A DNA stretch of 64,000 nucleotides from Spirometra erinaceieuropaei (Eukaryota > Platyhelminthes > Cestoda > Diphyllobothriidea > Diphyllobothriidae): contig CACRXP010000667.1 of the NCBI GenBank assembly GCA_902702965.1, positions 125,654-189,653 on the forward strand, in the 5' to 3' direction. Below are positions 35,529-47,742 of the stretch, piece after piece. The stretch's first letter is position 1, and each line of letters starts with the position of its first letter. Below the pieces are notes generated by a model. The model made no database searches. It was not told the DNA's origin and saw only the letters and a program-made list of their open reading frames with translations. Both the position numbers and the translations under genes were made by a program.

Positions 35529-35904
35529 TTATCCGACCTTTTTGTTGATGTGTCGCAGTTCGTGAATCAAAATGTATTTGCGGTTATGCTTTGGGAACGT
35601 CCGCTTTCCCATGTATGCGTGCGGCGGAACTATGTCCACTGATCAGGTTACGGAACATTCTCGTCCCGCAACACCTTTGGACTTAGTCTAGAGTTCTCGT
35701 AGGAAGTCACATAGCGACAGGTGTTTTTGCATAGGAAGACTGATGCGCCCTGTTCCGGTTTATTAGCCATCGACAGACAACCTTATCCAGGTTGCCAAGA
35801 TCTGATAATCGAATCCGCGTTTTGGATCACTGAGCGGTATTAAGTTCAATGATCTTTAAAGTATTATGTCAGAATAGACGTGATCCGATCTTGAAAAAGA
35901 AGAC

Positions 35905-36080
35905 ACAATCGCTGGGACAAGAGTTTTATTAGCCTGACGTTTCGGATTCCTGCTCGAACCCATCAGAGACAAAAGCAGATACGGGGGGTTCATGCACAAG
36001 GGACTGCAGTATTTATAGGATGCAGTCGTCATACTACCGCTTGCCTATGAACTTTCACGGCCCTCCCCCTTCTTCTGGGA
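35905..36080 (-). mobile_element. Penelope-like element 3' end, inverted copy
   Basis: Antisense 3' tail of a PLE (CGCTGGGACAAGAGTTTTAT, then CCTGACGTTTCGGATTCCTG). About 140 bp are the reverse complement of the 3' end of the plus-strand PLE that begins about 30 bp to the right, so the two copies form a terminal inverted repeat around the coding remnant. Confidence 0.75.
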
Positions 36081-36109
36081 TAGTTGCAATTCCATACTAA
36101 GCGCTTCCG

Positions 36110-36880
36110 ATACGCAAACTGTCGGCCTCCTTCTCGCACCACTTGGGGCTGAAGTTCCACACAGACCGGAGGCAATCATCAGGCGTCAGGTAATGAAACC
36201 GAAAGACCCACTGCCACGGCAAGAAACTTCGAAAGTCGTTTACCGGATCTGGTGCAGCTGCGGACAAAGCGGAGAAAGCGGAAGACATCTCCGAACGCGA
36301 ATGGCCGAACACGCTACAGCGGTGCGGAGAAATGACGCCAGCTCTCAAGTTGTGACTCATTCAACGAGATCCGGCCACACATTCAAATTCGTCGAGACCG
36401 AAATTCTCGCAAGAGGGGACAACCGCACGAACCGGGAGCTGCTTGAGTCATGGTTTACTGTCCCCCAATCCATTAACAAGTGCATTGAACTTCCCCTTCC
36501 ATACTCCGTCCTGAGATTTCGCCTATGCGGAGTAATTAGCCACGCGGGGAGAGCACAGGTGAACACTGTTCTCGACGTCATCGTCGGTTGGTCAGATGGT
36601 CGAGCAATCATCATACCAACATCCAACGTAAGTGATGAAGTTGCAGCAATTAACGGTGCGAATGTCGGCCATCAAACAATCAACACACCAAATGAAACGA
36701 TCCCTGGTGAATGGGGGAGCCGTGAATATACATAGGTATGCAGTAGCATGTCAACTGCATCCTATATATACTGCAGCCCCTTGTGCATGAACCACCCGTA
36801 TCTGTTTTTGTCTCTGGTGATGGGTTCGAGCAGGAATCCGAAACGTCAGGCTAACTAAGCTCTTGTCCCAGCGATCATAT
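36110..36880 (+). mobile_element. Penelope-like element, copy 3 (GIY-YIG part and 3' end)
   Basis: Contains the endonuclease remnant (36193-36500), the non-coding 3' region and the terminal hairpin (about 36812-36850; GATGGGTTCGAGCAGGAATC). The RT gene is absent. Together with the inverted 3' end at 35.9-36.1 kb it gives the inverted-terminal arrangement often described for PLEs. Confidence 0.8.
36193..36735 (+). pseudogene. PLE GIY-YIG endonuclease, core motif deleted
   Basis: An open frame of 180 codons. Early residues give VVYRIWCSCGQS, then directly GESGRHLRTRMAEH, where the 0.9 kb copy has CGQSNYVGET; the YVG half of the GIY-YIG motif is therefore lost by a small in-frame deletion. Downstream residues keep the RRNDASSQVVTH block, the ETEILARGDNRTNRELLESW helix and PQSIN. 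The last 50 or so residues read through the non-coding 3' region. It is open yet should be catalytically dead. It would have served as the target-nicking domain of the retroelement. Confidence 0.75.
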
Positions 36881-38120
36881 CGCCTTCTTCAAGACCGTCT
36901 CCTGCGACTCGTCTCTTCGCTTATATTGGTAAGTCGACCTATTAGCCACTATAATTAAGTAAACTCTGGATAGGCAAGTCGAGTTACGGAAAGACGTTCG
37001 CCTCCTTAAGAGAATTAAGCCAACGTATTATACTAGTGTATTTCAGCAGAGATGAGACCAAATTTAGGCAACGTAGATTTAGACCTACCTTTTCGCAATC
37101 CCGTCGACTCCGACTCGGAATAAGGCCCAGGCTTCGCTCACAAGGCTCAGCAAACGTTTTCGACTTTTTTAAATCAAAACCACTTTCAAGTAACATGAGG
37201 CCCTTTCAAAAAAATCCCTAACAGCTGGATTGTTCTGGTAAATCCCAAGAAAAATGATTGCTCTTGATAAGATGTAAACGAAGAATGCGAATCAAATGAT
37301 AATTAAGTTATGATATGCTTGGAAGGCTATTTAGGACAATTTGCAGTAGAAATGCGTGAAGGCCAAGCATTATGAAACATCAGATCCTTTCCCTATACCT
37401 CAATATGATATCTGATACGAGGGTTCAGAGGGTTGTTTAAGATTTCCTGGTTTTCTGATGTCGTTGAGTCCTCAGTCGACCTATTAGTTTTGTTGTTTGT
37501 TCCTTTGAATACTGGAGTATTTACGTGAGCGGATAATAAAACTTCACTGTCCCCAAGATAATGACCTGTCTTACCTTGGCGATGCTTTGCCCGTCGAGGT
37601 GGATCAGCTGGTGCAGGCGTATCGTTTTCGAAAATGTTTGGACTGGCTGAAAAGGTGAAAAAAGGAAAATAAATCTAACGATAAGGGTTTTCAGGGGGTC
37701 TCATCCCGTTCAGTTGTTTCTGTACCGACTCTAGACTTCTTGCAGAACCAGAATGCACAAATGCATTACAAATTTTCACACCATTGCGCGAAGCAGTGGG
37801 AATCGCGGCTTGCAAGTTATTGCTTCAAAGTTGTTTTGTCTACGGCTTGAGAAGGACACGCCTCAATTACTGGCAAAGGTGTTTGCATAATTAGTGTCGC
37901 TTTGATGTCTGTGTAGAAGTTTCTAAATGTTCAGAACATCCTTAACGGAAGTCTTGAACAGATCAGCGACTTGGCCAACCCATTTTGGCCGGCGTCCTAT
38001 GTATGTTTATTGCTGCCTATGTCGGTGGATATGATGCCGACAACTGTGGTATTACAGGTGATTATTATTATGACCGTGAGAGAGAAGGAAGAGGATGATA
38101 AAAACAGGAAGACGAAGAGA
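36881..38120. other. No feature recognised
   Basis: Unassigned sequence between the PLE and the GAG microsatellite; no exon supported. Confidence 0.4.
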
Positions 38121-38121
38121 A

Positions 38122-38173
38122 AGGAGGAGGAGGAGGAGGAGGAGGAGGAGGAGGAGGAGGAGGAGGGGGAGGA
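38122..38173 (+). repeat. GAG/AGG microsatellite
   Basis: About 50 bp of near-perfect AGG repeats. They create a poly-Glu frame on plus and a poly-Ser frame on minus, neither of which has other coding support. Confidence 0.9.
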
Positions 38174-39754
38174 AGAGAAGCGAGCGGACAAAGAAAACTT
38201 AGACAAAGCATATTACAAAGCTGTCGGCGCACCTCGAACATCCGTTGAGTTAGAGATTACCAGCTTAATCCAACACATTTACCAAACGACGGACGCAAAG
38301 AAAATAGATGTTGACAATATATTGTGGTCATGAGAAAGGGTCACTTTCCTTACGCTAGATTCATTTTTTTATAACAGTACAATTTGAAATACATCATATA
38401 AGCTTGACCAGTAACGCTTCTTGCTGGCCTTGATGGACGACGTAGGATTCACAAGTTACGGGGGACTGACGGAAACGCAAACTCCAGCAATGCTTCAGTC
38501 TACGTCACTTCCTAATTCATAAATTCCCACGCATGTCAAAGTTATCAAAAACCATTCGAATAGACGCACCCCTGGTTGCGTTTCTAAAGCATGTGCTTGA
38601 ACGGAAATCAGACCTCTAATTCCAAAATGATTAATGGGCAAAGATGAGACATGCCGTATATTAGGCTATGTCCACTTCAAAGGTCACTGCACACGCTGCC
38701 TAGCAGGCAGTTATTCCAAAAGTGCACTTGCCCAAAGTTACTTTGCACAGTCGCGTTAGTAAGACAAAGAACTGAGTAAAAATCGTTGAAGTTTCTGATA
38801 TGGTCCATCGTAGTCGGTGCCTAACTGACCCCTGCAATCACTGGAATCAGGCATGCGTAGACACAATGTAGCTAATCGGCGGAAGACTGCTTTCCGATAG
38901 TTACGGACCATGATCTCAAACTGGATCACGTCATCAATTTCACAGTCACGGATATGACTACTCGGACTAGGAGCAATGTAGCCTGTTCGTCGTGGGAGAC
39001 TGAAACATCGTGAAATTTCAACAACCGCAAGTCACGTAGTTCACCACTATCTTGTGGATGCAGTAGTTCTTTGGCCCGGCATTCGTTTATAGTGAAGTAG
39101 ACTAACGATAAACCTTCTCTACTTCACCGCTTTTTTGTTTTGATAACGAGAAGGTGAACATGGTCGGAGTTGTGCTGAACACAGTGACCGTGGCGAGGTG
39201 TATGCGGGCCACGGGCACGGACGTAATGGTTCCTAACTGTTCGCGTTCCAGAATTCATCCAAGCAGTATCTCCGACCGCATATAAATGAGAGTGCACAAA
39301 TTCTACAATAAGATGGGGCCGTTGCAGCCTAACCCCTAATCCTGAGCAGGATGGTGCTATCCCTTAATTTGATAGCTTTCCAAGCCACGACTTTTAGCGC
39401 GTCATATTAGATTCAGACAAGTCAAATTGATTAAACTGATGAATGCACTAACTTTCGGTCATAATGAATTCCTCTCCGGTGTTACTTTTATTCTGCGTAC
39501 ATCAATGGCCTCTTCATGTTACATAGGCTGGTCCTGAAATTGGGTGCAATGACTGAAAAGTCATTGTCTACTGCGTGATCCGTACGGTCTCGCGTCCTTC
39601 ATGCGCTCCCCACCGTACGTGAGAGGTGTCACAGAGGACGTATTCTAATCTCTCTTTCAAGGGAGAATTGAAATATTCAATGAGTCGTCAGCCTATTAGG
39701 CCACAAATTTTAACGTGTCATGATGGATTCGGACGCGTGAAGTCAATTCTGTCA

Positions 39755-40035
39755 GATGTGGTTATGCAGCCACACCTGAAGTAAGCAAACGTCAGCCACC
39801 TGTAATACGTGACCGGTTGTAATATGGGTTTTTACAGGTGGAGCCGGGGAACGCACAGGCGACGAGGTCAAGTAGTTGTATGCAAAAGAAGAGCTACTGG
39901 GAATGAGCGGTTATACTTTGAATGGTTGAGAAATAGTAGCCATAACCCCTAAACCTAATCCCTATCCATAACCCTAACCCCTAACGCTGACCCTCACAGT
40001 ATTGTGTACATCAGATGGGGCTGCATAACCACATC
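39755..40035 (-). mobile_element. MITE with telomere-like interior, copy T3
   Basis: 281 bp, inverted relative to T1 and T2. The terminal inverted repeats begin with an identical GATGTGGTTATGCAGCC and continue with CACACCTGA versus CCATCTGA. The family block lies at 39800-39910 (CCTGTAATACGTGACCGG, GGGGAACGCACAGG, GTATGCAAAAGAAGAGC). The CCCTAA-type array is at 39935-39995. It is the best-defined end structure of the family. Confidence 0.8.
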
Positions 40036-41400
40036 CTACCATAAATTCTTAGGGGAAACTTCCCTGAACCACCATAAGGGTGCCGTACTATTTGCATCAC
40101 CCGTCCCCCTCTCTCTCCCATGCAACTGCGAGCTGTTCGAGCCATATACACCATCGTGAAGCAACACCTCTGTTTATTGCGTGCCGTGGGCAAACTCGGC
40201 GATACTTAGAGGTTTTCGCCAACTCCGCACAACCGGAAAAGCGTCTGCTGCAAGAAACTGCGTCCTCTGTTTTGGTACAATTCAATATCGGCCTAGCCTT
40301 TTTGGGGTATGTGTGCCTCTCGCCCTCAAACAGAAGCCTGACCCGTAATCTTCAGCGACAGAACTGAGCACCGATTAGTTATGCCTTCCCGTATCCTCAA
40401 AACTCCACATTGCTTACGTAATCACATTTGAAGAGATTACAAAATGATTGTTTCTAACGAAAAACCGGTTGAGATACGTTTTTCAGTTTAGCAATATGTG
40501 AGCGCTTAAGGATAGGAAAATAACGCACCATTCAGTATGGCTCATAAGGTCGAAACACAAGAATTCTTAACAGCCCACTAATGCTTAACATACCAGAAAT
40601 CTGCGTGGCATATAATGGGCAATAGTTAGACATATTAGAAAAAGACACACACAATTTTCTTAGAGCTAATCTTACTTCTGTGAATTAAGAGATGCTCATT
40701 ACAAAGCTTGTCGTTTTAACTTACTCTTTGTTGTTCGAATACGTGAACACTCTGAAAATTCGTTTCGGAAACACTTTTCGTTTGTAAACGTCCAGATATG
40801 TATTTGACCCTCCTATCCGCCAATGTATTTATCGATCTTACAAAGTGTGAATTTGACTTAATTGAGTAATCGTGGTCGTCTAGTTTTAAAACCACATATC
40901 TGCCTCTTGGATGGGTTCTTCCTTGTTACAACAGTTAATTACCGAATCATTATCATTGATGACGCATAGCCGCAGTCAATGACAAGGCCCGTCTCTTCTA
41001 GTAGCAAGTGTATACGCGCGCGCGCCACGGTAAGCCACCTGTTCCTTGTCTTCTTGAAAGCCGATTCTTTGATCCGTGTCTGAGTATGCAAATGTGTCCG
41101 CTCGGGCTGTACTCCTGCTATCGGACCTGGCATGACGATTTCAAAGTTGGTGCTTACAGTCCGTATGCAAAAGGCTGACGCGAACTTCGGAAGCCAAACC
41201 CGGTCGTAGCGTTGCGCGCCAAGTAGGACAATTCATCTGAACACTTTTATACTGTTAAAATTTAGATCTTCTGATACAAATCCCCCAGGTTTCAAGTATT
41301 GACTGAAATGGCACAGGTATTTCAAAGTGCTGGTGCTCATCACGCGCGTACCTGATGGTAAACTCAGCACTAAAATGTACAGAAAGGCGACCAATACAAC
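40036..41400. other. No feature recognised
   Basis: Unassigned sequence. Short GC-rich frames around 40080-40370 exist on both strands without motif. Confidence 0.4.
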
Positions 41401-42300
41401 CCAGCTCCTCAAATATCATTGGTGCAAAAACGGGGCTGTGTGAGGGCGCTTTTCGTCCGGGTAAAAGCGCACTGTAGCGAGCCCGAAGGAAGGATGCAAG
41501 GACTACAGCATCTCAGGGACCAATTAACAATGAACGGCTACCCATATAGTTTCATCAGCCGCTGCATACGCACGCACCCACGACGGACAAACGGAAAAGA
41601 GACACCAATAAATTGGCTTTCCCTACCCTACACCAAGAATGTGTTCGAGGCTGCAGAACGCATTGCCATAGAGTTAGGCGTAGGCATCGCTCATCATCTG
41701 GCAGCCACCATGCGTAGCAGGATCAGGAAAATGAATGATCGGCTGGACGCAGGTGAGCAGTCGGGCGTAGTCCATCAAATCCCGTGCCATAACTGTCCTT
41801 GCCACTACACAGGCTGAACAGGGCGACGACTCAGCGCACGAATACCCGAGCACAAACGGGCCGTTCGGAGAGACGACCCACTATCTCAAGTCGCCACTCA
41901 CACGCTGGAGGAAGGCCATGAGTTCGACTTCGCCAACACGCGAATATTGACGTCAGCCGACAAAAAGACGGGGCGAGAATTGATGGAGGCGTGGGCGCCG
42001 GACACCAACTCTATCAATAGACACATTGATTTGCCTGCGTGTTATCACGCGCTCCGCCCACGCAGCCACATGGCGCATCTCACATCGTCGCGAAGAGCAA
42101 ACGGCGTCACCACGACGGGGGACCATTGTGGGCCAGGCAGCACAAACTAGACCTAGCCACAGACGTAGTCCCCCCCCGCACTGCACAACAATATAAAGGT
42201 TCACACGTTGCTACACTCCCGCAGTCTCTGATGATGCACTCCAGTTCGAGTTCGAAAGCTACGGCCAATAAATCTACCGTCCCAGTGATAGTGCCTTCGT
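41400..42300 (+). mobile_element. Penelope-like element of a second lineage
   Basis: RT thumb/linker, GIY-YIG domain and 3' tail in the order expected for a PLE, but clearly diverged from the 0.9 and 36 kb copies. The tail reads GCAGTCTCTGATGATGCACT, then GAGTTCGAAAGCTACGG and CCAATAAATC, preserving the CTGATGATG...GAAA pattern with a different hairpin. The 5' RT core is missing. Confidence 0.75.
41419..42150 (+). pseudogene. PLE RT C-terminus plus GIY-YIG, one premature TGA
   Basis: A single reading frame runs from 41419 to 42150, interrupted only by TGA at 41815-41817. Upstream of the stop are NGYPYSFISRC, then LPYTKNVFEAAERIAIELGV, then VHQIPCHNCPCHYTG, the GIY-YIG start with its Cys motif. 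Immediately after the stop the same frame continues TGRRLSARIPEHKRAVRRDD, SQVATHTLEEGHEFDF and RELMEAWAPDTNSINRHID, matching the C-terminal part of PLE nucleases. The stop falls where a Glu is expected (YxGET), so one base change could explain it. This is the least decayed endonuclease in the window. Confidence 0.75.
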
Positions 42301-44570
42301 TTTCTCTTACTTCGAATTGTGCTTATTGCCGAATTCAGTGTGAGGACTAACTAGCGGTGGGGTTCTCAGAACATGACCCAATTGTGCTAAAGTTCCTCCG
42401 ACCATGATCTTTAAAATGCTTATTAAATTCGGACTAAGAAAATCCAGCCTGAAATTAATGAGATCGAGCTAAGGCGGGATGCGAATCCCCGATTACTGTT
42501 AGCATTGATTGGATGAAGACTGCGCAAGGATGCAGTATCCGATCCCACTCATGAAACGGCGGAAAGAAGAGGGCGATGCTAGACAAAAATTCGGACATAC
42601 GGTGTAGTGTCGTGTTGCTTCCATACGCTAAAGTTCTCTACAACTAATCGAAAAAAGTAACCCTTTCAAGAACCCGATCCCCGACCGATAACGAGGGTAC
42701 CAAGACACCTCTCGGTGCAAGCAAATGTTGAGCATTTTTCGCAGATATTATAGTTTGTTTTCACAGAAGAGATAAATTGCTTTCCATCAAGTTACGACAT
42801 CATGAAAGCATCAATTACAAAAAGCGGGGACGCAATGAGCCAAGGGAACCTCGTTTTTGTTCCTTGACTGGGGTCGCACACTGCGTCTTTGTCGAAGACT
42901 GCATCGCACTCCCTTTTTCATAAAAAAAACGTGGTGTTTTCTGGATTTATCTGGAACTAGGAAAAGACAGGTACATTTTTTTCGCTTTAGAAAGAATCCC
43001 GTTCAGTTCTTGGGGCTCGGCGCGCCGGCATGATAACCTACATATCTGACAATCGCACAAACGCATGCCTTTACATGCACACAGCGGCGGTACAGCCTCT
43101 GTGTAAATGGCGTGGAACAGCTGATCGGGCGTACAACATGCCGGTGGGAATGAATGCGTACTCAACGGCTCCATCACAGTTGGCTCCCCGACGGTTTGCA
43201 CTAACTGCGGGTGCATTAGCGCCAGGCCGGGAAACAGGTCGCAGAGAACAGGACACGTATCCATTAGCTTTAGGCAGACGAAAATTTATGTTAGGGAATT
43301 AGTCAAAAAGGCTGTTTTCTTCGGCGCTGGCCGGGGCTCCAAGCACGCAAGACTGTGTGAAGTTTGCAGCCGGTGGTGTGACAATTAGCGCGTCGTTTAC
43401 TCCTCTACGAGTATGCTGTCCCCAGTAGGAAGGGAAGAGGGACAAAAGGGGATGTGGAACGGAAGCACTTTTGTGAGCTGATGTTAGAGAACGCGCAATA
43501 TCGTCAGTCTCCTATCAGGAGGGCAGTCATCTCACACAATGTAAGTGGCTGTGCTTTGCTAATCGCAGCTGGTCGGCGCAATTTGGTCAACAACCAAGTC
43601 TCTCTCCTGTTAATAACTTTCGGTTTTGCGAATAAAACTTAGGTATCCTGCAAACGGTTTGTGCAAATCTTTGTGTAACCACTTAGTCGCGCTCGGTTAA
43701 AATGTACTAGAAGTGACGTAGCCTATTGCCGCTTCGAAAACGGTTTTGTTCGTAATCGCGATGACGGAATCCGATAGACCGATACAGTCAAATTCGTGAC
43801 AATGCGACGTAAGTTTAAGTGTAAGTTCATATGAGCTACTCTATTCTACAGGCAAAAGTCATTACAAATTAAGCAGAATACTGTTCTGACTGATATATTA
43901 CACAACTAAGGCAACAATCGAGCATTCTTTGTGCCATCCATCTTCGATACTCAGGTGTTTCTGGCAAAGCTTCCCTTCCCTGAATTCTAAAGTAATTTCC
44001 GTTTACTGATGCCTTAGAATTTGTTTCCGTTTCTACCGTAGTCATATTAGTGTGGAAACTTCATCATGGCGCCCTCTCATTTGTGACTTCCGTACTTTCA
44101 AACTGATAGGAAAGAAAGGAAGCATACTAAGTGTCAAGGAGACGGCTGAAGTGCAACAGGTGGTGAGAAAAGGGCGGATTGACATCATTCATATTACCAT
44201 CATCTTTCAGTGGGTCTCTAATTACTGCTCGACATTTCCGGTCGCCTTGACGACAACAACTTGGCGCAGCATCTCGCACTGACCATTATATGGTAAAAGG
44301 AAACCTGTGTCGCCATTGGTTAACTGCGCAGCAGAATCCTGGTTACCGTTCATCAAGACAACCGTGAATGTCAGGAGGTGTTTGAAATATTTGTGCTGAT
44401 ATTACGACACAACGCAGGAATAGGAGATAGAGGTGGTTTTATGCTACATTTCAGGAAGCGAACCCATTCCCTACCTTAACCCTAACCTCGACCCGTACTC
44501 CAACATTATCCCTAAGGATGACTTCGCTGGAATCCGACGTAAATGCACCAGAATTACGGGGGTCCCCGCA
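42301..44570. other. No feature recognised
   Basis: Unassigned. 43010-43260 gives overlapping open frames on both strands with moderately high GC, perhaps a decayed repeat, but no motif was recognised. Confidence 0.4.
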
Positions 44571-44589
44571 CCCCTGTCCTGATCTAGGG

Positions 44590-44665
44590 TATACATAAAT
44601 GATTTATTGACCTGACGTTTCGGATTCTCACTCGAATCCATCATCAGAGACATTCGCAGATAAAT
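44590..44665 (-). mobile_element. Penelope-like element, 3' tip fragment
   Basis: Antisense terminal region: TTATTGACCTGACGTTTCGG, then ATTCTCACTCGAATCC and ATCATCAGAGAC. The hairpin arms are perfectly complementary (GGATTC/GAATCC). Confidence 0.7.
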
Positions 44666-47099
44666 GATTCCTACCGGATCGATTCAGTCTAATGCAAATT
44701 CAAGGCTGTGAACAGACACTCTGGCTTTTCAGTTTAACGTCACGGTGGCTCCGGTGCCTTCCGAAGGTAGAATCGTCACTTTTTTACCATGCGTACAGTC
44801 TGCCAACATGCTGCCGACGAGCAAAAATGCGATTATACGACCGCCACCTGACAGGTCCCTCAGGGCTGTTACTAAGAGCTGCATTTTGAACATGTACAGT
44901 AGAATGACATCAGACCTATCCGTAAAAGGAAGCCCGATCATACCAGAAGGGATGTCCAAACCACTTTAAATTTTTTAAACAATTGCGGAAACACGTAGTA
45001 TTTCTGTGGAAAAGACAAAGCAGGAAATTTGCGTGTTATTTTAATGGGGGTCTGTGCAAGCTCATGGAAATGACATGGCATTTTGTCCGCCTCAATTTGT
45101 GTGCTGCATCGTATGACAACTGAAACTAATAATATATGCAAAACTGGAGTACGATGCACAGAATGCAGATAGAGCGGTTCCTTTTCATTTTCTCGTCAGC
45201 AAAGAGAGAGAGAAGAATACTTTAGACTGCAAGGAGCAGTGGACAGTCCATGCAGGTTTTGGATCTCCGGACACTTAAATAAAAGGGACGGTGGGCCCGC
45301 AGAGAGTGTCGCACGAGAACACAGAGCGTGGCACTGTTGCTTGTATTTTGCCGTTTAAAGGTGCTTTCCGTCATGACAGCCAAGTCCGTGGCAACCGAAA
45401 CACCGCTCAGAATGTGCAAATCAAGAAGAAAAAACGAAAAGTAGTGTGCAGGTGAGAGGAGAGTTAAGAAGTCGACGACCGGGACGACTATCTGGCACAT
45501 CCGTTTGTCTCAGAGGTCCGAAAGACGCAGTCAATGTGGGTTTTTTTTAACATCCTACTGCACCAACTGCCATACAGATGCCGTCGGTCAAATCTGTCTT
45601 GTTTAATTCGTTTTTTTGCTTTTCCGACTACTACCTCGCTGACGTTTGTGCGGCAAGTGCATGATGGGCAGGACGATACAAAACGGGGGAATAGGCACGT
45701 ATTTGGTATTCTCCCTGCAAGCTCACGTCGATATTTGATTAATCAAGTAAACCACTGACATCTCTAGCCTGATCGAAGCAATAAGGAATTTCCCAAGCGG
45801 AAGGAATGCCGGCGTAATCTGTTTCGAGAGTGGTGGAACCTTGAGCAGGCATTTTCGGAAAAAAATCGAACAGATCTGAGTGCGAAATCTACTGATAACC
45901 CACTGTCTGTGCAGTATTGCAGACCTTACTCCTCGATTTCGACCTTCGATCTGAGATTAGAGGAGCAGAAGTATGTTTGGGCAGACCGCGGGTCTCCTTG
46001 AGCTCGATTGCTCAAACGTGTAACCAGTCCTCACCAGGGATAAAATAGTGGACATATGTCAATTAAAACCAAGTTCTGGCTACAAATAACACACTACAAA
46101 TGCAAACGGAGTCTGTGTCACACCAATAGACAAGTTTGTATATCAGGGGAACATCCTTTTTAAAAACCCCAGCACTCATTACTAACTTGTCGGTCTGATC
46201 GCCTAGGCGGGCCAGGCCCGCAGAAGCCTGCCGCCCGCAGGTCAGAAATCGTCGTGGACAGTGTAATACAGCCAGTCAAGAGTGTTAAACAACCCACATT
46301 CAAGGCGATTTCGGAGAAAATTAAAGTGCGGGACGAAGATACCTAACATGGTGGTCATGAAAAGGGGAAATGGTTATCGTTTAAGACGTGCTGAAACATA
46401 TGCGATTATTGTGAAACGACTATGTTTTGTCAATAGCCGACGAGTGGTTGCCTACTGCGGCGAAGTCTCTACGGTCGTTAACAGATTAAAAGGAAAAAGC
46501 GATGGTAAATGACTTTCTGAAAACCTCTATTGGGCACCTGCAACTCAATTTCCTTATATGGAAAAGCCTAAGAGGGAAACGACGTACGCATCACATAGAA
46601 TGGCCATCCTCCAACCAAACCGAATAGCGGCGAAACAGAGGATTCAAATGCCGCAGACCAAGGGCGCAAACACTCGAGCGCTTCATCGTGTCCGCGTTGT
46701 TAGCTGACATTTAAGGTGTAGTATGATATCGTTGGACATTTCCAGACTTATCGTAATCTGAAGACAGCCACCTCCTTTCTTACATTACAAGACATTACCA
46801 CCTTTTTCAGTATCATCTATAAAGATGCATCCTCGACAGAAGCTGACGAACATCCGTTCCCCCACTTCACTGCAATCGCATGCTAGAACCTAACATTGAT
46901 GTGGTCGGTCACTTTCTTCGCAATGCCTGCCGCCACTGTCACACCCACCATGTGCAAGCATTGATTACCTACACCCTCCAAGGACATTAAGACTCATTCG
47001 GTTACATGTGTATGTACACAAGCAATCAGCACATCACACGTCACTTCTGCCTCGGTCATATGCTGCAACGTGTCAGCATAGTCATGACGCGGAGTGCGT
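44666..47099. other. No feature recognised
   Basis: Unassigned. The minus frame at 44729-44959 has a hydrophobic stretch followed by VTILPSEGTGATVTLN, which faintly recalls the start of an Ig domain, but it ends in a stop and no splice partner was found. Confidence 0.35.
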
Positions 47100-47285
47100 T
47101 GTCGTACGTGTAAACGTACACAGAATAACCTTGCCGGGAGACTGGAACGACGGTTTCTGGCTTACTAGCCGTCATTAGCCATCCATATATCCAGTCTCTA
47201 ATTGTGCACCCCCTGAGGTTCGATCCTGCGACCTCTTGGTTAGAAGTCCAATATCCTAACCATTTAGACACGAGCTCCTTGCCTT
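47100..47285 (-). repeat. tRNA-derived SINE, copy S2 (best head)
   Basis: Read on the minus strand, the head resembles a tRNA-Arg: TGTCTAAATGGTTAGG at the A box position, TTGGACTTCTAACC as an anticodon arm with TCT in the loop, and CAGGATCGAACCTC as the B box. The body follows, with GGCTAATGACGGCTAGTAAG and the reverse complement of GGGAGACTGGAACGACGG. The acceptor stem does not close and the body continues directly, so this is a SINE and not a tRNA gene. Confidence 0.75.
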
Positions 47286-47552
47286 ATCGGTTGCCGTCGG
47301 TCATACTAAAGTGTAGATGAATGTTGACATTGGGCAAGAATCCATCAGTGCATTCATCCCTGCTATCGATATAAGCTGCATATTCTTCTCGAAAGCTGCC
47401 ATCAGCAATATATGGGGAGGTTGTTAAACGACATGGTATGTCGATTTCACTCAGAACGGATGATCCGACTACAGAGCATCCCTCTTAATTTCGCTTCTAT
47501 GCTACTTTTGTAAGATATCCGGGGCACCGCTTTCACCAATATTGTTTAGTCG

Positions 47553-47742
47553 CGAAGAAGGAGACACGATCACTGGAACAAGAGCTTTTTTAGCCTGATG
47601 TTTCGGATTCTCACCCGAATCCATCATCTGAGACAGAGTCGGATAAGGAGGGTAAACTTCCCAGGTTTTGCAGTATTCATAGGATGTATTTACTGGGCCG
47701 CTACATGCCTATCGCATTTGGCAGCTCCCGAGTGCATGTAGA
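47553..47742 (-). mobile_element. Penelope-like element, 3' fragment
   Basis: Antisense 3' region: GAGACACGATCACTGGAACA, CCTGATGTTTCGGATTCTCA, CCCGAATCCATCATCTGAGA. It continues into CGCTACATGCCTATCGCATT and TGGCAGCTCCCGAGTGCATG, which match 1096-1132 of the 0.9 kb copy. Confidence 0.75.

Noticed and set aside
37971..38333. 120-codon frame with a poly-Glu tract
   Set aside because: The length is produced by the AGG microsatellite; flanking residues are unremarkable and no splice or start evidence exists.
44729..44959. Possible Ig-domain first exon on minus
   Set aside because: Only a short resemblance (EGTGATVTLN) followed by a stop; no donor or partner exon.
47205..47285. tRNA-Arg gene
   Set aside because: A and B boxes and anticodon arm are present, but the acceptor stem does not close and the sequence continues into the SINE body.
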